From contig CAZICM010000112.1 in the NCBI GenBank assembly GCA_964537685.1, forward strand, positions 1 to 11,904: a stretch of 11,904 bases of DNA, given 5' to 3'. Under the pieces are notes generated by a model, which was given only the letters and a program-made list of their open reading frames with translations, was not told the origin of the DNA and did not search any database. This DNA comes from CAZICM01 sp964537685 (GTDB taxonomy: Bacteria; Myxococcota_A; Polyangia; Polyangiales; Polyangiaceae). Shown piece after piece: positions 7,775 through 11,831 of this stretch. A program made the translations under genes and the position numbers. Numbering within the stretch: the stretch's first letter is position 1; each line of letters opens with the position of its first letter.

Positions 7775-7867
7775 GAAAAAAGATTGAAATAAAAAAATGG
7801 CCGGCTCGAATAAGAAAACAAATTCGGCGGCCGAAAAGGCAAAGCAAATAAATAAAAAAGAATTCTG

Positions 7868-7947
7868 CGGGTGCTGAGCATCGGCGAGCTCAAACGGCTG
7901 TAACCCGTCCGCTATTAAGCTTGGAGGTTCAACTCCTCCCGCCCGCA
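7868..7947 (+). tRNA. tRNA-Tyr(GTA)
   Basis: Acceptor GCGGGTG pairs with CGCCCGC. The D arm is GAGC/GCTC, the anticodon loop CTGTAAC gives GTA, and there is a long class II variable arm and T arm GGAGG-TTCAACT-CCTCC. The discriminator is A. CCA is not encoded (ACTA). The coordinate of the 5' end may be off by one. Confidence 0.9.
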
Positions 7948-8031
7948 CTAGTGTGTTCTAAATTTGATGAGCATTGTCATCAATACGAGGTGATTTATGA
8001 AGCGAAAACGTGGCGCAATGCCAAAATATCG

Positions 8032-8104
8032 GGGTCCGTAATGTAACGGTTAGCATACTCGCCTTTTAAGCGATGAAGCGAGGGTTCAAATCCCTCCGGA
8101 TCCA
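8032..8104 (+). tRNA. tRNA-Lys(TTT)
   Basis: Acceptor GGGTCCG/CGGATCC, D stem ATGT/GCAT, anticodon stem CTCGC/GCGAT with loop CTTTTAA (anticodon TTT), T arm GAGGG-TTCAAAT-CCCTC, discriminator A. CCA not encoded (CTC follows). Confidence 0.92.
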
Positions 8105-8115
8105 CTCAATCCAAC

Positions 8116-8187
8116 GGGAGGTTGGCGTCAAGGAGACGCAGCGGGCTCTTAATCCGTTAGAGGTGGGTTCGATTCCCATGCCTCCCA
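8116..8187 (+). tRNA. tRNA-Lys(CTT)
   Basis: Acceptor GGGAGGT/GCCTCCC, D stem GCGT/ACGC, anticodon loop CTCTTAA (CTT) on stem GCGGG/TCCGT with two wobbles, T arm GTGGG-TTCGATT-CCCAT, discriminator A. CCA not encoded. It starts 12 bases after the preceding tRNA, so both are on one transcript. Confidence 0.92.
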
Positions 8188-8193
8188 CTGTTT

Positions 8194-8264
8194 ACCGGGA
8201 TCGTTCAATGGCAGGACGCCGGGCTCTGACCCCGCGAATGCAGGTTCGACCCCTGCTCCCGGTA
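8194..8264 (+). tRNA. tRNA-Gln(CTG)
   Basis: Acceptor ACCGGGA/TCCCGGT, D stem GTTC/GGAC, anticodon loop CTCTGAC (CTG), T arm GCAGG-TTCGACC-CCTGC, discriminator A followed by CCG. The outermost anticodon-stem pair is C-C. A first base A (A1-U72) is typical of weakly closed Gln acceptor ends. Confidence 0.9.
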
Positions 8265-8281
8265 CCGCGCCCAATGGGGCA

Positions 8282-8299
8282 GGCTCAATTCAATGAGCC
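8282..8299 (+). other. 6-bp hairpin after tRNA-Gln
   Basis: GGCTCA pairs with TGAGCC around ATTCAA, followed by a short T-rich stretch. It may be a weak terminator or processing hairpin closing the first tRNA cluster. Confidence 0.45.
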
Positions 8300-8342
8300 A
8301 CTGTTATTTGACAATTGAATAGATCGTTGAAGTAGTAGAGCG

Positions 8343-8393
8343 GGGGTATTTTGGTAATGACTGTTTACCCAGCAGTCACGATAAAAATGCCCC
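8343..8393 (+). other. Long two-part stem-loop, possible small RNA or tRNA relic
   Basis: GGGGTATTTT (8343-8352) pairs with AAAATGCCCC (8384-8393), and inside it TGACTG (8358-8363) pairs with CAGTCA (8373-8378) around a 9-base loop TTTACCCAG. The gap between the stems is GGTAA against CGATA. It occupies the space of a tRNA gene within the array but has no T arm (no TTCRANT loop). It carries no Y-type motif. Confidence 0.55.
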
Positions 8394-8397
8394 TTCT

Positions 8398-8469
8398 TCC
8401 GGCGTAGCCTAGTGGTTAGGCAGTCGGCCGTTAACCGACCTTACAGGGGTTCAATTCCCTTCGCCGGAG
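8398..8469 (+). tRNA. tRNA-Asn(GTT)
   Basis: Acceptor TCCGGCG/CGCCGGA, D stem GCCT/AGGC, anticodon stem GTCGG/CCGAC with loop CCGTTAA (GTT), T arm AGGGG-TTCAATT-CCCTT, discriminator G then CCG. A second Asn anticodon occurs in the abnormal gene at 11177. Confidence 0.92.
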
Positions 8470-8471
8470 CC

Positions 8472-8504
8472 GAACAAGGCACAGCAAGCTGCTGCGCCTT
8501 GTTC
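8472..8504 (+). other. 9-bp stem-loop after tRNA-Asn
   Basis: GAACAAGGC pairs perfectly with GCCTTGTTC; inside, CAGC can pair with GCTG. No T-run follows. It starts three bases after the tRNA-Asn discriminator and is probably a processing or terminating hairpin. The following 75 bases show nothing I can name. Confidence 0.55.
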
Positions 8505-8581
8505 AACGATGCGGGTGGTCATTCTCGCGATTGCCTTCCGTATTCGATGAGTAAGTAATTTTTTAATCATTCAATTCAATT

Positions 8582-8653
8582 GCCCTTAAAGCTCTATAGG
8601 CAGAGCACCTGTTTCGTACTCAGGAGGTTCCGGTTCGATTCCGGATGGGGGCT
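8582..8653 (+). tRNA. tRNA-Thr(CGT)
   Basis: Acceptor GCCCTTA/TGGGGGC (two wobbles), D stem GCTC/GAGC, anticodon loop TTCGTAC (CGT), T arm TCCGG-TTCGATT-CCGGA. Discriminator T, no encoded CCA. The innermost anticodon-stem pair is T-T. Confidence 0.88.
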
Positions 8654-8663
8654 CGATGTGTTT

Positions 8664-8736
8664 GGCCCGTTCGTCTAGCGGTTAGGATTTTCGGACTTTC
8701 AATCCGGGGACAGGGGTTCGATTCCCCTACGGGCTG
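8664..8736 (+). tRNA. tRNA-Glu(TTC)
   Basis: Acceptor GGCCCGT/ACGGGCT, D stem GTCT/AGGA typical of Glu, anticodon stem TCGGA/TCCGG with loop CTTTCAA (TTC), T arm AGGGG-TTCGATT-CCCCT, discriminator G. No encoded CCA. Confidence 0.92.
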
Positions 8737-8741
8737 CTATT

Positions 8742-8814
8742 GGGTTGTGAGCAAGTCAGGTGATTGCGGCGGTTTGAAAAACCACAGAACTCGGTTCGAT
8801 TCCGAGACAACCCA
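8742..8814 (+). tRNA. tRNA-Phe(GAA)
   Basis: Acceptor GGGTTGT/ACAACCC, D stem GCAA/TTGC, anticodon loop TTGAAAA (GAA) on GCGGT/ACCAC with one C-A mismatch, T arm CTCGG-TTCGATT-CCGAG, discriminator A then CCG. Confidence 0.9.
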
Positions 8815-8849
8815 CCGTATTGTTTGTCAATGCGTCTGTATTTTGAATT

Positions 8850-8922
8850 CGGGATGTAGCCTAGTGGTAAGGCGCCTCATTTGGGGTGAGGAAACCCGTC
8901 GGTTCGATTCCGGCCATCCCGA
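8850..8922 (+). tRNA. tRNA-Pro(TGG)
   Basis: Acceptor CGGGATG/CATCCCG with the C1-G72 pair typical of bacterial Pro tRNA, D stem GCCT/AGGC, anticodon stem CCTCA/TGAGG with loop TTTGGGG (TGG), T arm GTCGG-TTCGATT-CCGGC, discriminator A. Confidence 0.93.
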
Positions 8923-8955
8923 CCGCCGTGCGGTGCTGCAAATTCACCGCGTGCG

Positions 8956-9027
8956 TGGGCGTTGCTCGTTCAGGGAAGAGGGCAGGCAGTGAACCTGCGA
9001 AGACGGGTTCGAGTCCCGTACGCCCAA
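8956..9027 (+). tRNA. tRNA-His(GTG)-like, with unusual A33
   Basis: Acceptor TGGGCGT/ACGCCCA, anticodon stem GCAGG/CCTGC, T arm ACGGG-TTCGAGT-CCCGT. The loop CAGTGAA gives GTG at the anticodon position but has A where U33 is nearly universal. A G precedes position 1, as His needs, yet the discriminator is A rather than the usual C. The D stem is only three pairs (CTC/GAG). It may be a diverged His tRNA or a decaying copy. Confidence 0.75.
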
Positions 9028-9047
9028 CGATGTTTTGATTGTCCATT

Positions 9048-9082
9048 AAAATGAATGAATTGATTATCAATACGTTCATTTT
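9048..9082 (+). promoter_or_regulatory. Hairpin in the leader of the Ro60 gene
   Basis: AAAATGAA (9048-9055) pairs perfectly with TTCATTTT (9075-9082); inside, TTGA pairs with TCAA around TTA. It ends 14 bases before the ribosome site. It could end tRNA transcripts, protect the rsr mRNA 5' end after tRNA processing, or act as an operator. Confidence 0.45.
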
Positions 9083-9111
9083 GACATGGGCCGTAAAAGG
9101 AGATATGTGTC

Positions 9112-10764
9112 ATGGCGAAATACCTAAAGCACTTGGCCTCGCTGTTCACTTCGCAGCGCGATAAGGTCAGGGAAGATCAGGTAATGAATAACGCCGGTGG
9201 ATTTGTCTTTTCCCTCGATAAGTGGGGAAAGCTCGACCGCTGGCTGGTTTTAGGCTGCGAAGGCGGATCGTATTACGCTTCTGAGCGGCAAATGACGCGC
9301 GATAATGCGAAAACCATTCTCGAGTGTCTGGCCGAAAATGGTCCGCGCGCCGTCAAGCGCATTGCTGAAATCAGCAATGCAGGCCGCGCGCCCAAGAACG
9401 ATCCGGCCATCTTCGCTCTCGCCATGGCCGCTGGATCTCAAGATCCGGCCACGCGCAAGGAGGCCCTCGCGGCCATTCCAACCGTGTGCCGCACCGGAAC
9501 GCACTTGTTTCATTTCGCTAGGGATGTCGAGGCATTCCGTCGTTGGGGCCGGGGTCTGCGCAATGCAATCGCGGCTTGGTACAACGAAATGCCAGCCGAT
9601 AAATTGGCTTATCAGGCCGTGAAGTTTCAGCAGCGCGACGGCTTTAGCCACCGCGACCTGTTGAGGCTTTCGCACCCAAAGGCCAAAACCGCGGCCCATA
9701 ACGCGACGTATCGCTGGATGGTGGGCGGCGCCGATGCAATTGAGAAGGCGCACGGAAAAGGCGATGTGTTGCGCACGGAAGACCTTCCCGCGCTGATTGC
9801 AGGCTTTGAAAAGCTTCGCAAGGCAACGCAGGTGAGCGAAGTCGCGGCGTTAATCCGCAAGCACCGGATGACCCACGAAATGATTCCAACCGAATGGAAG
9901 AACCATTTGGATGTGTGGGACGCGCTGCTCGCGGATATGCCGATGACGGCCATGATTCGCAACCTCGCGAAAATGACCGAAATCGGATTGCTCAAGCCCA
10001 TGAGCCAGGCTTCTCAGCGTGTTGTCGCAGAGCTTGGCAATGAGTCGCGCCTGCAAAAGGCCCGCGTTCATCCCATCGCATTGCTTTCTGCATTGAAAGT
10101 GTATGAAAGCGGCAAGGGTGTGAAGGGCAAGCTCACATGGACGCCCGTGCGTGAAATTGTCGATGCGCTCGACAAGGCTTTTTATCTGTCGTTCAAGTCG
10201 ATTGAGCCGACGGGCAAGAAGCACATTCTCGCGCTGGACGTATCGGGCTCGATGACATGCGGTGAAATCGCCGGCGTGCCCGGTTTAACGCCGCGGGTTG
10301 CGAGCTCGGCCATGGCCATGGTCACGGCCCGCACGGAAAGGGATTATGCGTTCCTCGCCTTTGCGTCGGCGGCGCAGGGCAAGACGCGCGGCACCGATGT
10401 GCCTGGCATTCAATTGCTCGACATTTCGGCTCGCCAGCGCTTGGACGATGTGTTGAAGAAGGTCGATAATCTTCCGTTTGGAGGAACCGACTGCGCCCTT
10501 CCGATGATTTGGGCCACCAAAAACAAGGTCGAGGCCGATGCATTCGTTGTCTACACCGACAACGAGACCTGGGCCGGCACCGTTCACCCCTTCCAAGCCC
10601 TTCGCGAATACCGCGAGAAAATGGGCCGCCCTGCAAAGCTGATTGTCGTTGGAATGACGGCAACCAACTTTACAATTGCCGACCCAAACGACGCCGGAAT
10701 GCTGGATGTCGTGGGCTTTGACACTGCCGCTCCGCAAATCATGGCCGATTTCGCACGAGCGTAA
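9112..10764 (+). CDS. rsr: Ro60 / TROVE-domain RNA-binding protein (Rsr)
   Basis: This 550-residue protein is a bacterial Ro60 orthologue, a ring-shaped protein that binds Y RNAs on its outer surface and ends of misfolded RNA in its cavity; in bacteria it works with PNPase or other exonucleases. The TROVE domain spans about residues 20-365 (LGCEGGSYYASERQ, CRTGTHLFHFARDVEAF, WGRGLRNAIAAWYNEM, QQRDGFSHRDLLRLSHPK). A von Willebrand A domain follows with a MIDAS site: DVSGSM (about 376-381), the Thr of GGTDCALP (about 458-463) and the Asp of VYTDNETW (about 480-487). AAGGAGA lies eight bases before the ATG. Length is standard. tRNA genes flank it on both sides and four Y-like tRNA chimeras begin about 70 bases downstream, so it is very likely their partner. 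No rtcB/rtcA RNA-repair genes are in the window. Confidence 0.96.
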   Translation: MAKYLKHLASLFTSQRDKVREDQVMNNAGGFVFSLDKWGKLDRWLVLGCEGGSYYASERQMTRDNAKTILECLAENGPRAVKRIAEISNAGRAPKNDPAIFALAMAAGSQDPATRKEALAAIPTVCRTGTHLFHFARDVEAFRRWGRGLRNAIAAWYNEMPADKLAYQAVKFQQRDGFSHRDLLRLSHPKAKTAAHNATYRWMVGGADAIEKAHGKGDVLRTEDLPALIAGFEKLRKATQVSEVAALIRKHRMTHEMIPTEWKNHLDVWDALLADMPMTAMIRNLAKMTEIGLLKPMSQASQRVVAELGNESRLQKARVHPIALLSALKVYESGKGVKGKLTWTPVREIVDALDKAFYLSFKSIEPTGKKHILALDVSGSMTCGEIAGVPGLTPRVASSAMAMVTARTERDYAFLAFASAAQGKTRGTDVPGIQLLDISARQRLDDVLKKVDNLPFGGTDCALPMIWATKNKVEADAFVVYTDNETWAGTVHPFQALREYREKMGRPAKLIVVGMTATNFTIADPNDAGMLDVVGFDTAAPQIMADFARA

Positions 10765-10777
10765 TGAATTAGCCGAA

Positions 10778-10824
10778 GCAATCCGGTGAGATTGAAACTC
10801 TCACGGTCAATCTCATCGGATTGC
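10778..10824 (+). other. 17-bp stem-loop after rsr with a competing inner hairpin
   Basis: GCAATCCGGTGAGATTG pairs with CAATCTCATCGGATTGC over 17 bp with one G-T wobble and a 13-base loop. The upstream half can instead fold as GTGAGA-TTGAAAC-TCTCAC, a 7-nt anticodon-like loop with GAA at its centre. The next gene starts seven bases after it. It may be the end of the rsr transcript (no T-run) or a processed small RNA. Confidence 0.7.
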
Positions 10825-10831
10825 ATATTCT

Positions 10832-10924
10832 GCCAGATACGCCTGTTGGAGGCATCCGTTCTTAAGCATTGCCTGAAAGGGCCGGACAAGGACGGTTAAC
10901 GAGGTTCAATTCCGATATCTGGCG
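10832..10924 (+). ncRNA. tRNA-Y RNA chimera 0: tRNA ends and D arm with a Y-like helix in place of the anticodon arm
   Basis: Acceptor GCCAGAT pairs with ATCTGGC, followed by discriminator G and CC. The D arm is GCCT-GTTGG-AGGC. Where the anticodon arm should be lies helix P1, CCGTTCTT paired with AAGGACGG (8 bp). It is topped by GCCT-GAAA-GGGC and the strand GGGCCGGA, the diverged form of the Y motif seen in the next chimeras; the partner strand reads ATTGCC rather than CTTGCC. After P1 comes TTAACGA, then at once the T loop GGTTCAATTCC. The T stem has only two standard pairs plus a possible tandem G-A step. No anticodon is visible, so it cannot decode; it looks like an RNA using tRNA ends and elbow. 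It abuts the next gene with CC between them. Confidence 0.65.
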
Positions 10925-10926
10925 CC

Positions 10927-11048
10927 GTGACCGTAGCTCAACGGATAGAGCTTCATGCGTCCCCGTTCCTTGCCCTTTAGGGCCGCTGGAAGACGCTTAT
11001 CGATTGCAACTCGGAAGGTTGCGGGTTCGAATCCCGTCGGTCACACCA
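10927..11048 (+). tRNA. tRNA-Y RNA chimera 1: tRNA-Cys(GCA)-like with Y-like hairpin inserted before the anticodon arm
   Basis: Acceptor GTGACCG/CGGTCAC, D arm GCTC/GAGC, T arm GCGGG-TTCGAAT-CCCGT, discriminator A and an encoded CCA make a complete tRNA frame. Between D arm and anticodon arm sits an extra stem-loop: P1 GCGTC (10957-10961)/GACGC (10992-10996), TTCC/GGAA, then CTTGCCC (10969-10975), loop TTTA, GGGCCG (10980-10985). TTATCGA follows at 10997-11003. Its TCGA pairs with TCGG across the loop TTGCAAC, giving anticodon GCA. T27 before the insert can pair with A43 after it, so the insert would lie between positions 27 and 28. Discriminator A rather than the usual U argues against canonical charging with Cys. 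A bacterial tRNA intron of the group I type would be far longer. Confidence 0.75.
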
Positions 11049-11076
11049 ATTTCATTGAATTTCATTTTATTGTATT

Positions 11077-11149
11077 GCCCTCATATGCATCTGGCGAGGC
11101 AGCTTGATTGTCGATCAAGTGAGAGCGGGTTCGATTCCCCTTGGGGGCG
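11077..11149 (+). tRNA. tRNA-Asp(GTC), copy 1
   Basis: Acceptor GCCCTCA/TGGGGGC, anticodon stem CTTGA/TCAAG with loop TTGTCGA (GTC), T loop TTCGATT, discriminator G then CCG. The T stem GCGGG/CCCCT has a C-C mismatch and a wobble, caused by one extra base relative to copy 2 at 11334. Copy 1 may be the less functional one. Confidence 0.85.
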
Positions 11150-11150
11150 C

Positions 11151-11168
11151 CGGCTATACCCATAGCCG
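11151..11168 (+). other. 7-bp hairpin between tRNA-Asp copy 1 and chimera 2
   Basis: CGGCTAT pairs perfectly with ATAGCCG around ACCC. It has no equivalent after the second Asp copy. It is probably a processing or pausing hairpin. Confidence 0.5.
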
Positions 11169-11176
11169 AACACCAT

Positions 11177-11305
11177 GTGATCGTAGCTCAATTGGTGGAG
11201 CGCTAAAAACACCGTGATCCATACCTTGCCCGTTCCGGGCCGAAGGAGAACGGTTATCGACTGTTAATCGAGAGGCTGCGGGTTCGAGTCCCGTCGATCA
11301 CACCA
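11177..11305 (+). tRNA. tRNA-Y RNA chimera 2: tRNA-Asn(GTT)-like with the clearest Y-type Ro-binding helix
   Basis: Acceptor GTGATCG/CGATCAC, D arm GCTC/GAGC, T arm GCGGG-TTCGAGT-CCCGT, discriminator A and encoded CCA are intact. The insert between D arm and anticodon arm has P1 ACCGT (11211-11215)/ACGGT (11250-11254), then CCTTGCCC (11224-11231), loop GTTCC and GGGCCGAAGG (11237-11246). Vertebrate Y RNAs carry GGUCCGAAGG and CUUGACC; here the central U-A pair is replaced by G-C on both strands, a compensated change. TTATCGA (11254-11260) follows, and its TCGA pairs with TCGA after loop CTGTTAA, giving anticodon GTT. C27 before the insert matches G43. A normal tRNA-Asn(GTT) exists at 8398, so this copy is not needed for decoding. 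Confidence 0.8.
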
Positions 11306-11333
11306 ATTTCATTGAATTTAATTTTATTGTATT

Positions 11334-11405
11334 GCCCTCATATGCATCTGGTGAGGCAGCTTGATTGTCGATCAAGTGAGAGGGGTTCGATCCCCCTTGG
11401 GGGCG
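11334..11405 (+). tRNA. tRNA-Asp(GTC), copy 2
   Basis: Nearly identical to the copy at 11077 but with a perfect T arm AGGGG-TTCGATC-CCCCT. Acceptor GCCCTCA/TGGGGGC, loop TTGTCGA (GTC), discriminator G then CCG. Confidence 0.92.
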
Positions 11406-11414
11406 CCGTGGAAT

Positions 11415-11487
11415 GTCCTCGTGTCCGAACGGAGAAGGAACCGGTTTCCTAAACCGGCTTGTGCAGGTTCGACTCCTGCCGGGGACG
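11415..11487 (+). tRNA. tRNA-Arg(CCT)
   Basis: Acceptor GTCCTCG/CGGGGAC, D stem TCC/GGA, anticodon stem CCGGT/ACCGG with loop TTCCTAA (CCT), T arm GCAGG-TTCGACT-CCTGC, discriminator G then CCG. Confidence 0.92.
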
Positions 11488-11511
11488 CCGTAATTAAAAT
11501 ACGAACGTATT

Positions 11512-11637
11512 GAAGCTGTCGTCTAAAGTAGGATACCCGAAAGATCCCTTTTCAACAACTTGCCTGCTTCGGGCCGATAGGAAAGGGTTATCGAAGCCAA
11601 ACGGGTGATGTAGGTGCGAGTCCTGCCGGCTTCCCCA
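11512..11637 (+). tRNA. tRNA-Y RNA chimera 3: Y-like hairpin inside the anticodon loop, identity uncertain
   Basis: Acceptor GAAGCTG/CGGCTTC, a Glu/Gln-like D arm GTCT-AAAGT-AGGA that lacks the conserved GG, T arm GTAGG-TGCGAGT-CCTGC, unusual discriminator C, and CCA. The anticodon stem ACCCG (11535-11539)/CGGGT (11602-11606) is perfect and encloses the insert: P1 CCCTTT (11546-11551)/AAAGGG (11582-11587), CTTGCCT (11559-11565), loop GCTTC minus its closing base, GGGCCGATAGG (11571-11581), TTATCGA (11588-11594). What remains of the loop is AGCCAAA, which would read CCA (Trp) or GCC (Gly) depending on register, without a U33. The first T-loop base pair is also odd (TGCGAGT for TTCGAGT). It may be a non-decoding RNA. 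Confidence 0.7.
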
Positions 11638-11659
11638 TCATTTTTATTAAATATACCAT

Positions 11660-11733
11660 GGGATGTAGAGTCATGGTGACCGCGGAGCCTCCAAAACTCC
11701 TGCGAGAGGGTTCAATTCCTTCACATCCTGCCA
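11660..11733 (+). tRNA. tRNA-Trp(CCA)
   Basis: Acceptor GGGATGT/ACATCCT, weak D stem GTC/GAC, anticodon loop CTCCAAA (CCA) on GGAGC/ACTCC with one C-A mismatch, T arm GAGGG-TTCAATT-CCTTC, discriminator G as expected for Trp, encoded CCA. Confidence 0.88.
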
Positions 11734-11750
11734 TGCCAATTGCATGAATT

Positions 11751-11824
11751 GGGGTCGTAGCTCAATGGGAGAGCAACCGCCTTGCACGCGGTCGATGCGG
11801 GTTCGATTCCCGTCTTCTCCACCA
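11751..11824 (+). tRNA. tRNA-Ala(TGC)
   Basis: D arm GCTC/GAGC, anticodon stem ACCGC/GCGGT with loop CTTGCAC (TGC), T arm GCGGG-TTCGATT-CCCGT, discriminator A and CCA. The acceptor GGGGTCG/CTTCTCC keeps the G3-U70 Ala identity pair but has T-T and C-T mismatches at 5-68 and 6-67. Confidence 0.9.
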
Positions 11825-11831
11825 ATCTTTT

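Larger units (their letters stand above)
6905..7867. other. Gene-poor AT-rich spacer with several hairpins before the tRNA island
   Basis: I find no convincing protein gene here; the open frames lack ribosome sites and family features. The stretch turns AT-rich after about 7280 and holds the hairpins, terminator and 42-bp repeat listed separately. There is also a small stem ATGCAC/GTGCAT (7555-7572) and a short stem TGCCT/AGGCA near 7350-7366. GTGTATCCAG occurs twice, near 7335 and 7579. I could not identify a clear promoter for the tRNA array. Confidence 0.5.
11018..11407 (+). repeat. Tandem duplication of a (chimera 3' half + tRNA-Asp) unit
   Basis: The segment from about 11018 to 11151 recurs at about 11275 to 11407 with only a handful of substitutions and a one-base indel. 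It covers the chimera T arm, acceptor and CCA, the spacer CAATTTCATTGAATTT and the whole Asp gene. The whole unit repeats with a period of 250-257 bases. The chimera inserts within the two units, by contrast, differ strongly in sequence. Confidence 0.85.

Noticed and set aside
7562..7948. Minus-strand 128-codon frame rich in Phe
   Set aside because: It runs through tRNA-Tyr and the AT-rich 42-bp repeat; its composition only reflects A-rich plus-strand DNA.
9082..9110. TTGACA plus TATGTG as a promoter for rsr
   Set aside because: The -10 would overlap the ribosome binding site and leave no leader, so transcription from there could not use that site.
10927..11637. Group I introns in tRNA genes
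   Set aside because: Inserts are 45-60 nt with no P3-P7 core; group I introns need at least about 200 nt. Archaeal bulge-helix-bulge introns are also unlikely in this bacterial context and I see no such motif at the edges.
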